This document shows positions 56,266-64,000 of a stretch of 64,000 bases of DNA, piece by piece. The position numbers were made by a program, and so were the translations under genes. The stretch comes from Epiperipatus broadwayi (lineage: Eukaryota; Onychophora; Udeonychophora; Euonychophora; Peripatidae), in NCBI GenBank assembly GCA_028023455.1, contig JAQFVV010012476.1, positions 1,965,820 through 2,029,819 on the forward strand, written 5' to 3'. The notes under the pieces are model-generated. The model was not told the DNA's origin. It saw only the letters and a list, made by a program, of their open reading frames with translations, and ran no database searches. Every line of letters starts with the position of its first letter. Positions within the stretch are counted from its first letter, which is position 1.

Positions 56266-56317
56266 ATATATATATATAATATTATAAATCGATCACTGTA
56301 TTTTTTCAAAATAATAT

Positions 56318-56511
56318 ACGCAAATTTATAAATAAATATTTAAAAATACAGTATTTAAAAGCTTATAAAAAATATATGTATAACCATCACTTAGTCACTT
56401 AGTTGACAAAGCTACAAGCTAGTTGAAAGCACTTCTAAGTGACAGTTATACATATATTTTTTATAAGCTTTTAAATACTGCATTTTTAAATATTTATTTA
56501 TAATCTTGCGT
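56318..56511. repeat. Foldback hairpin with Penelope-like 3' sequence
   Basis: Arms of about 75 nt (ATAAATAAATATTTAAAAAT near 56330, complement ending near 56495) enclose AGTTGACAAAGCTACAAGCT followed by AGTTGAAAGCACTTCT. The loop matches the Penelope-like UTR at 50961-51000 (AGTTGACAACGACTACATAG, AGTTGAAAGTACTTCT). It lies about 50 bp beyond the LTR element. Confidence 0.65.
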
Positions 56512-56755
56512 GTGTATATATATATATAATTAAGTTCCAACCAGTAACCACCTAAAATTAACAGTAAAATATAGTAATCAATATTTCTGACTGCTGTCAA
56601 GGCAACCTTCACACCTTTTAATAGCAAGAATGGAAATCCATTCTTACTAATGGTCCATTGAATATATATGGACACTTAAAGCTTGCAACTTGACTACAGA
56701 GTATGAAATATTGATACAGTGAAGTTTAAATAAATCTCTTTAAACATGAAATAAA
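56512..56755. other. Non-coding spacer
   Basis: No gene is recognised. Confidence 0.45.
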
Positions 56756-56877
56756 CATGTCACTGTAATGCAGACTATATATATATATTCTTATGATTTA
56801 AAAAAGAAGAAACTGACATGTCACTGTAATGCAGACTATATATATATATTCTTATGATTTAAAAAAGAAGAAACTGA
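56756..56877. repeat. Exact 61-bp tandem duplication
   Basis: Two copies of a unit containing ACATGTCACTGTAATGCAGA, a short TA run and GATTTAAAAAAGAAGAAACT occur at 61-bp spacing with no difference seen. This is a very recent duplication or an assembly artefact. Confidence 0.92.
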
Positions 56878-59769
56878 CAAAAATATTTGTTATTGTGCTG
56901 AAGCATCAGTTATTTTATTTACTACACAGAATCTCCCAATTATAATATTATGAAATTACCATTTATCTGTGAGAATATATATATATCAACAGAAAGTGTA
57001 TTTTAAATAAGCATAAAATAGGGCAGTGTTGTAAAGTAATAAAATTAAAAGGAAAAGTACACTAAATTATGTAATTACATAATAATATTATAGAAAATGT
57101 GTGGAGCTTAAAAATGCATCATTTGAAAACAGAAAATGGCAGTGTTGAGTAATTTTTATTGTTCATTTATTTAGTATTAAGAACTACTTGACACCTATAA
57201 AAAGAAAATATATAAAAGAAACTTTTAGAATCTTCAACTTAACACATAGTAAAAAAAGGATTTTTTCCCATCAGCAAATGTAAATGAATAATATATATAT
57301 TTTTAAAGGCAGATCTCTGATGAGGATAATATGCTAACATAATTTATTGTTGACATTTATTATAAGAATTTAATTAATTAAATCATAAATTAAAAATGAG
57401 AATATTTACATGTATACATATGTAAAGGTTTAAAATAATAATTTTCTATTGCAAAATATTATTTAAAAAAAAAAACACAACTTTTTAATTAGAAAATAAT
57501 AGGTAATTAACATGTGAAAAAAAAAATCTTCAGTTTTTTGCTATGCTTTTTTTAAAACTTCTAATGGTGATTGGATTAAATTTTCAACATTTTGTTTGAT
57601 TAAATTTACCTTTATTCTTTATTACATTTTCAGAAATTTTGAATTATTCATTATAAATATACATTTACAAATGAAAAATATTTTTTATAAGTATTATTTT
57701 AACTTTGCAAATGTATAAACAAATCTTAAACTGAAATATGTCTTAAGATTTATAAAGAACAATTATTTTTCTTATTAGTTGGTTATCACATTATTGGTAA
57801 AATATTAAATTTTTTTTTTTTTAAAAAAAAATTGTTTTAACTTGATTTGAAAAACTTAAAATTTTTTTGTTTAAATTATTTAAAGCTAAGGAAACCTTAT
57901 TTCAGTTTTAAAATTCTATTTATAATTTTTAAAAAAGGACAAAAAATCTGCTGTAGTTAATATAAAAGAATTCTCTTACCTTATTGATTTCTCATGACTT
58001 GTCTTCTAAAAAAAAATATTTTCTAGCAAAATGTGATCTAATCACAGTATTCTTTTAAAAAAAAATATTCTGTGAACAATAATTACAAATATGTTAATAA
58101 ATTATTAAAAAAATATGTTTTCATTTTTAAATCAAAAGTATGAATACATTTTAAAAGCCTTCACAAATGTGTTCATGTTAAGAGCTAGAACTAACCAATC
58201 AGTAACATTGTGGGCAGGTTATCCCTAACTGTTATTTTCTTTGTAAATAAAAATTCTTTGTAAGATACTGCCATCTTGCGAATGTTTTTAAAATTAATAA
58301 ATAAATTATATTGGAGCACAGTTTTGCTGTCAAGAAAGTGATTTAATATAAAACAATGGCTCCATCATATATTTTGTAAGAAACCTTGGTGAAAAGATGA
58401 AAATCTGAGTTCTGGGAAATATGTTTTTGGTAAGCAGGAATGATAAAATTTTAAAAAACTATATAAGACAATATAAAGAATTACTTTTAACAATAAATTA
58501 GTTTACAAAGTAGTAGAAAAATGAGTAGAAGTCTTCAGACATCAGTCTTTATCTTTTAACTGGCAAGAGAGGAAAATAGGATGGCTATAAATGATAGCCA
58601 CAAAATTTATATGTAGTTTTTAATTGTAAAACCTGATTATGAATGAACAAAGCTATTTATCAATGAGAGAAGCACTCTTTAGTATATCTCATTCCTACTA
58701 TGAGAAATCATAAATACACTATCACATAAATTAAGAATTAGGATCATTGAACATATAACATACTTCTACCAGCATGTAGTGTCTAGAAAAATGCATTTCT
58801 TGCATAAAACCTAGCAAGCAATTTGAGTATTACCTGCCATGCTAAAGAATATGTTGACCTGACTAAGAGATGATACTTCCTGAGGTTATACCTGCAATGA
58901 TTAGGATTTAAACCTACCAAAAAAATTCTCTAATCAATGTATTAACATAAAATTTTTAATCAGGTTGCCCTTCAAATCAATTATAAAGATGATTGTATTA
59001 TTAAAAAAATAATGAAAATCAAAACAAAAAAGAGAATGAAATAGACTATCTAAGGAACTGCAAAACCATTTCTACTTCAAATTATTCATAAAGTACATGG
59101 CAGTGACTTGAATGTGTGCTTTATATATTTGAAATACTGACAAGAAACAAACTTTGATTTAAAATATTTCCTAATTCTATCACATTTATATTTATTTATA
59201 ATTGCTGGATGTTTTCCTCAGAAAATGTGTGGTAGTTCTGTGGCTTTAAAACACACTTTTACCCTATTGTAACTCATATTAGCATAGGATTTTTTAAATA
59301 ACATATATTTTCCCATACTGTTGTTATTGATTTTTTAATTTGAAAAAAAATTGAGGAGGCCAGTTTCTTATGGACAGTCAGAAAATATCAATCAGATTTA
59401 TTTTATTGTACTTGAAAGAAAGATTATACTTCATGTGAAATTTATTACTAACATCATAGTCTGTTAAAATTGACATGATGTTAAAAAATTTCAAATATTT
59501 TTATAATTATAAAGTAAATATCAGATTTTCATTTCAACAAAAATTTTATTAACAATAAATAGTGATTACATACTAATAAAGGATAGATAAATGAATAAAT
59601 TGTACAATAATATGATTGTATAATGTTCTATTTGTCATCTGGCTAGATTTTGTTATGAGAGTACAATTGTTATACTCTTATGTGGTTAGGTATAGTGATG
59701 AGATTCTAAGAACTTGTTTAATGGAATAAGCATTTTTTATATAAACATGAATATTTTCTTTTAGAATTT
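56878..59769. other. AT-rich non-coding stretch
   Basis: About 2.9 kb with many homopolymer A/T runs and no gene or element recognised. Confidence 0.5.
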
Positions 59770-59996
59770 CTTATTCTATAATGCTGGGTAAGTGGGAGTT
59801 GATAATCAGGAAAAGGAAAGAGCAGTTAAAGACCAGGTGTCATCAAAGACTTTACTGGAGGCCTGGAGATGGTCATGTTTCTTGATTTTTTAGAGCATTT
59901 AATAAAACAATGGTATGATTTGTGGCGGGGGTAATTCCATGAGAGTTTTGCATCTCACTATCCATATAGAATAAAGGACAAAGGTAGAAAGCCTTA

Positions 59997-62900
59997 TTAT
60001 TGAAAAAACCCATTATGAATGGCATTTTCAAGTGAGAAAATCATATCAGGTCTTATGTTGGAATTGATTATAATTATATCTTTCAGTGTTTTAAGTCTTG
60101 GGCACCGGTGTATAATATGGTCTATGGTTTCATCTTCATGAGCACACAGACCACATATAGCGTCAATGCTGGTAAAACCTCTTCGGTGATAAAGGAACCA
60201 ATTCATGGGAAGTGCATTAAGATTTATTTTAATGATGAAGTCAAGGAATTTGGGTTCCAGACTCCATCTTTTGAAGTGTGTAATGAGTCTTTGGTTGGTT
60301 ACTTTTAGGCTGGTTTTAATGGGTTGTTGATTATGGTTGATTATATTGTATGCTTCCCATAAGGTGATTTTTTTTGTTAAGGTTAAAGGGCATTATTGGG
60401 TTATAAAGTTGTAGGTGGTCTATTAGAGAGGCTATCCATGAACTGGCAGAGGGTGGAGGACGATCTGTTGGTGTAATTTTTTTAATGATGTTGGAGTATC
60501 CACAGGAGAGGATCAGATTATGTAGAGTGTTGTGGGTTTTCTGTAAAATGATTGCTTGTATTGAGTGGAATGACAGTCCATTGAACCTGTGTGGTCATTG
60601 GATGCCTCGTAAGCTAATAGCAACTGTCCTTCCTCTCCAGAGAAGTTTAGTATATAATCGGTTGATTTTATTTTGAAACTGTTTAGACATTTTTACGAAT
60701 GGAAGATAATATGAGATTTTTGGCATTATGATCATGTTGAGGAGGCCAACCTTTCCATATAATGAAAGGTATTCTCTAGAGAGTGACATGATGATGGCTT
60801 TAGTTGAATGGACGATTGCATCTTGAATCTCTCTTGCCATTGCAGTTGGAGTTTTGAAGATTGGGAAACCTAGGAATCTTTGGGGTTTTGCAGAAAAGGT
60901 GAGAGTTAATTTGTTTACCAGACATAATCTTCCAGATGGAAGATTTGTTAAAGTTAATTTGTAGGCCAAGTTTCGCTGTATTTCTGTTTAAGATGTTCAT
61001 GAGATGGGGAAGGTATTTAAACATGGGAAGAACAACCATGATGTCATCTATATATGCGAATACATTGAAGTTTTTATTGAGAGAGGGACGGAAAATTTCA
61101 GGGAGGTTTTTTTCTATATCCATCAGAAGGGGGTTGATGTATGCTGTGAAGAAAAGAGCACTGAGTGGAGATCCTTGAGGGATTGACTTGTATGGCTTGA
61201 AGCCCGGTGTGATCTTGCCATCAAGAGAGAGAAAAATCTCTCTGTTGTTGAGCAGATTGCTAATCATCTGAACAATCCTGGCTGGAATGTCGCATTCTAA
61301 CAGAATATCCAGGAGGATATTTATCTGGACTGAATCAAATGCTACCGCAACATCCAGCTGGACAGCAATAGGTTTTGATTTACAATGAAGTCTGATGTAA
61401 TTGAATAGTGCAGTTACATTGGACATAGCATGCGAGGTTGATGATCCCTTTTTTCCGTATTGGTTTGATGAGATATAGCTTAGGATTTGGGTTTGGATTT
61501 GATCTTTAATCACTGACTCAATTATCTTGATAAGCAATGGGGTCATGGAAATTGGCCGGATATTGTTAATGTCATTTAGTGGTTTTGCTTTTTTAATAAA
61601 AGGCATGAGTGCCACTGGGTAAAGATCTGTTATGTTTCTGTTGCCAGAGGCTAGGTGATCAATCATTTTTTTAATAATTGGCACAGTGAATTGACTGAGG
61701 TGTTTGAGAAGGAAATTTGGGATGCCATGAAGGCCAGGATGAATGCCATCAGGGAGAGATGTTATCTTCTTTTTGATTTGGATTTCTGTGATGCCATGTT
61801 TGCCGGGGTCACCAGAATCCAACCAGCTGTTTATAGGAGTAGCTCCATCTTTTTGCATTAATTGGCAGAATTGTTTCTGATGTGCTGCATCATTGGAAAG
61901 CCAATGAGATTGGTTCCATTAGAATTAATGGATAAGGGAGTGATTTGTTTTTTATTGTACCCCAGTGCCCATCTAAGGTAGTCTCTCGTCCAGCAGTGTT
62001 GGTGTGCTAAGAAACATTTGGCTCTTCTGATGGATATATATTCTGCAAGGGACTCTTGCTTGATTTTGTAGAGATTTTTAAGGAAGATGATTTTTTCTGT
62101 ATTTGTGAAATTTTGCTGTAAAGCTTGAAGTTGTATATTAATGTCTGTTAGATCATTTAGAAGGCCATTAGGTCCTTTGATTTTCCTGGCGTGGTGATTT
62201 AATATGGATTGTAGTATTCCGATGAAGGAAAACCAGCCCTCCTCAGCAGGAAGAGAAAGGATGTTTATTTTCTGGAAAAGGATGTATGCCTCAGATTCTA
62301 TTGCCTCAGATTCTATCGCTTCGGTCATATTTGATTGGGTGATCATGCGCATGGTTTTACCAGGTTCATCAATAGGTGCAGGGATTGAAATAGGTTTAAG
62401 TTGTAAGATTAGTGCCATATGATCAGAGAAAGTAACAGGGGCCAAGGCTGCATCAAGGTTGAAATGGTCTGGGGTGTAGTAAACCAAATCAATCAGGGAC
62501 TTTTTAGTTTTAGTATAGAAAGAGTAGGCTTCGGGAGGGAAGAAGCCTTCTCCACACATTAATCTGCGATTTATTAGATGCAAAAATCTCTTGTTGAAGT
62601 TATTGTATGTGGTGTTAAAGTCTCCCAGAAGAATAGTAGGGGAGGCTCTGTTAGCATTGATGGTATTTAGGATGTGGATTATTTTTAGATATTGAGAGGT
62701 GTCTTTGGCTGTATATATATAAGCTATAATGATCGGATAACCCCAATAGTTTCTATGATAATAATATTGGCATCTAGGAATAGAATGCTAAAACTGTTTG
62801 GTGGTGTTGACTTGCTGAGAAGAATACCGACTCCACCTGAAGCAGAATGGCCTATGGAAAATCTAGTAAATCCGAGAGTTGAGAGAAAGAGATAGTATTT

Positions 62901-63042
62901 TATGATCGGTCTTATGGTGATATTTAGTTTCACCCATAAGAAGTATATGAGGGGAGCAGAGTGAGAGCCAGTTTTTAATAGCTAGAACTCTATCAATTGA
63001 GTTGATGCTGCGAATGTTAATGCCAGCAATTTTACAGAACAT
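59997..63042 (-). pseudogene. ORF2: endonuclease-reverse transcriptase, frameshifted
   Basis: It starts MFCKIAGINIRSINS at 63042. Endonuclease: N of NIRS, E of LMGETK (near 62935), GHSASGGVGILLSKS, LLGDFNT (near 62620), SLIDLVYYTPDHF and FSDHMALIL, so all catalytic residues are seen. RT (60800-61858): RPISMTPLLIKIIESVI, LDVAVAFDSVQ (motif A), SIPQGSPLSALFFTAYINPL (motif B), FAYIDDIMVVL (motif C, with Y-I-D-D instead of the common Y/F-A-D-D) and GLQINFNKSS. Thumb: LYGKVGLLNMIIMPKISYYL (60595-60800). C-terminus: CGLCAHEDETIDHIIHRC (59997-60206), the C-x2-C...E-T...H-x4-C motif of L1/Tx1-type ORF2. Frames change near 62930, 62720, 61910, 60850 and between 60210 and 60590. Confidence 0.85.
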
Positions 63043-63048
63043 GATAGA

Positions 63049-63999
63049 TTAATCCAAACCGTCCTCAGCAAAGTGTACCAAGTCAATGTGGGACATCTCC
63101 ATGTTAATGATGTCTGATGTTGTTTGGCAATCAAAGACTTGTGATTGAATTTGTGGATGGATTGGTGATATAGTTGTTGGTTGAGGAAATGCATCCATGA
63201 AGTCTTCGGTGTCTGATGAAGTAGTGTAATCTGTCTGAGATTCGTCAGAAGGATCAATGGCATCAATGGTTGTAAAATCCATGGTTTTCCTCTTTTTTTC
63301 TATGGATTTGCGAGGCTTTGTGCTTGATATATATGAAATTTGTTTGTTAGAGGGTGGAGGTGAATAATGTATCAGATGGGCACTATCATCATCAGTGCTT
63401 GATTTATCTGAATGAATTGATTTTCTTTTAATTTTCTTATTTGTATTTTGGGTATTTGTTGTGTCGGTTTTTTGAGGGTTTTGAAGTTTAATAGTGTTTT
63501 TTTCATTTTCCTGTTCTTTTGATAAAAGTGTTTTTTTATTGTTATAGGAATTTGTTTTAAATTTTAGACCTGAGTCATTTTCGGTTTGCTGTAACTGTTG
63601 GGAAACATTAACTATGCTCACTTTCGGGTTGAGTGTTTGATAAGTCTTTTCATCTGGATGGTTAATTATTGCAGGATTTGAAGAATTGAGGACAGTTTGT
63701 GGATCACTTTGTTTAGGTTTACTGGGCTTAACTGACCCAAATGAAGATGTATCAATGGTTTTAAACTGGGTGGGAGTTGTTATGGATGGATTGTTTTGAA
63801 ATTTTTTGAGTGTATTTTTTTCATTGCCTGTGTTTTCCTTGCTCTCATCAGGTGGTTTGGTCATATTGCCTTCTTTTGTAGCAAGAGTTTGGCCTAGTAT
63901 TGTTTCTCGGGGATTAGTATAATATGTATCGTATGTATGATCTTTAGTCTTATTGGTTTGAGTGATTGGTTTAGGCACAGTATATGTAATTGCTTGGAT
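63049..63999 (-). CDS. ORF1 of the L1/Tx1-like LINE (5' partial)
   Basis: An uninterrupted frame of at least 317 codons, open to the window edge, ends at TAA 63051-63049. The protein is rich in Thr, Ser, Asn, Lys and Gln, with a basic cluster KKIKRKSIHSDKSSTDDD that could be a nuclear-localisation signal and an acidic C-terminus (SDTEDFMDAF, HFAEDGLD). No RRM, coiled-coil or CCHC knuckle is visible in this part; such domains may lie upstream outside the window. ORF2 begins only 6 bp after its stop, as expected for a bicistronic LINE. Assignment rests on position next to ORF2. It is the only long intact frame in the window. Confidence 0.7.
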   Translation of the reverse strand: MQAITYTVPKPITQTNKTKDHTYDTYYTNPRETILGQTLATKEGNMTKPPDESKENTGNEKNTLKKFQNNPSITTPTQFKTIDTSSFGSVKPSKPKQSDPQTVLNSSNPAIINHPDEKTYQTLNPKVSIVNVSQQLQQTENDSGLKFKTNSYNNKKTLLSKEQENEKNTIKLQNPQKTDTTNTQNTNKKIKRKSIHSDKSSTDDDSAHLIHYSPPPSNKQISYISSTKPRKSIEKKRKTMDFTTIDAIDPSDESQTDYTTSSDTEDFMDAFPQPTTISPIHPQIQSQVFDCQTTSDIINMEMSHIDLVHFAEDGLD

Positions 64000-64000
64000 C

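Larger units (their letters stand above)
51081..56269 (-). mobile_element. LTR retrotransposon with long LTRs and no coding capacity
   Basis: Two direct repeats of about 2.2 kb flank a 746-bp interior with no gag or pol. LTR ends are TGTAACGA...TCGTTACA. A candidate 4-bp target duplication ATAT lies at 51081-51084 and 56266-56269, though it falls inside an AT run and is not decisive. The primer-binding-site candidate lies next to the right repeat and reads on the minus strand, so transcription is assigned to that strand. Long LTRs around a short empty interior fit a LARD-type non-autonomous element, or an internally deleted copy. Confidence 0.82.
59770..64000 (-). mobile_element. L1/Tx1-like non-LTR retrotransposon (5' end outside window)
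   Basis: Minus-strand element with ORF1 (63049 to beyond 64000), ORF2 from ATG 63042, and a 3' end near 59.77-59.99 kb. ORF2 holds AP-endonuclease, RT and a C-terminal Cys/His motif in that order. The body is markedly less AT-rich than its surroundings, and frames are long, so it is a fairly young but frameshifted copy. The exact 3' end is uncertain because no clear poly-A or target duplication is visible. Confidence 0.85.

Noticed and set aside
57313-57340. CTGATGAGG near 57.31 kb as a further hammerhead core
   Set aside because: No GAAA box or pairing stems follow at the needed distance.
61856-61862. Overlapping stop/start TAATG inside ORF2 of the minus-strand LINE, resembling termination-reinitiation signals
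   Set aside because: The RT frame is already open upstream of the ATG (coding text such as HWLSNDAAHQKQFCQLMQK), so the overlap results from an upstream frameshift and not from a designed junction.

Overview
This is an A+T-rich animal genomic window with no complete host gene. It carries very long (ATT)n and (TA)n microsatellites, many inverted-repeat elements, tRNA-related SINE fragments, at least four kinds of non-LTR retroelement, a Penelope-like fragment, an LTR retrotransposon and two cut-and-paste transposon families. This mix fits an invertebrate, most likely a mollusc and plausibly a cephalopod. That placement is inference from repeat style, not from a host gene. The only hint of a host gene is an open frame at bases 2-64 that could be the last codons of a terminal exon.

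Layout. 1-12 kb: a possible exon end, a dispersed repeat (R1), a Tigger/pogo-like transposon (4939-5898), a (TA)n tract, a degenerate hammerhead-bearing repeat (10.57-10.77 kb) and a 234-bp foldback (11.36-11.60 kb). 12-26 kb: twin AT palindromes, a 716-bp foldback, tRNA-related SINE fragments and old tandem duplications. 26.3-29.4 kb: a decayed RTE-type LINE split by a 300-bp foldback. 30-35 kb: a tRNA-like palindromic module, a GC-rich hairpin module present twice, and two (ATT)n arrays with a LINE-like 3' end between them. 35.1-36.6 kb: a longer Tigger-like copy. 37.06-39.82 kb: a hAT transposon with terminal repeats and 8-bp target duplication. 39.99-40.76 kb: a 743-bp foldback whose two arms each carry a hammerhead-ribozyme-like sequence. 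44.6-49.6 kb: R1 copies, a Jockey/CR1-group LINE 3' half and (ATT)n arrays. 50.29-51.08 kb: two inverted Penelope-like 3' fragments, followed by an LTR element with 2.2-kb LTRs and a 0.75-kb non-coding interior (51.085-56.265 kb). 59.8-64 kb: a minus-strand L1/Tx1-like LINE whose first ORF runs off the window.

Main result. Four foldbacks (E1 11.36-11.60, E2 12.95-13.66, E3 28.46-28.76, E4 40.01-40.75 kb) share one plan. The inverted repeat starts at, or within 1-2 bp of, the left target duplication. The right arm is followed by an unpaired tail of 43-62 nt. The whole is bounded by 13-14 bp direct repeats. E4 carries hammerhead motifs in both arms, with allowed nucleotides at the cleavage position. 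This suggests non-autonomous retroelements integrated as inverted dimers, possibly by Penelope-like or LINE machinery. The mechanism is inference; the arms, tails, direct repeats and ribozyme core are read from the sequence.
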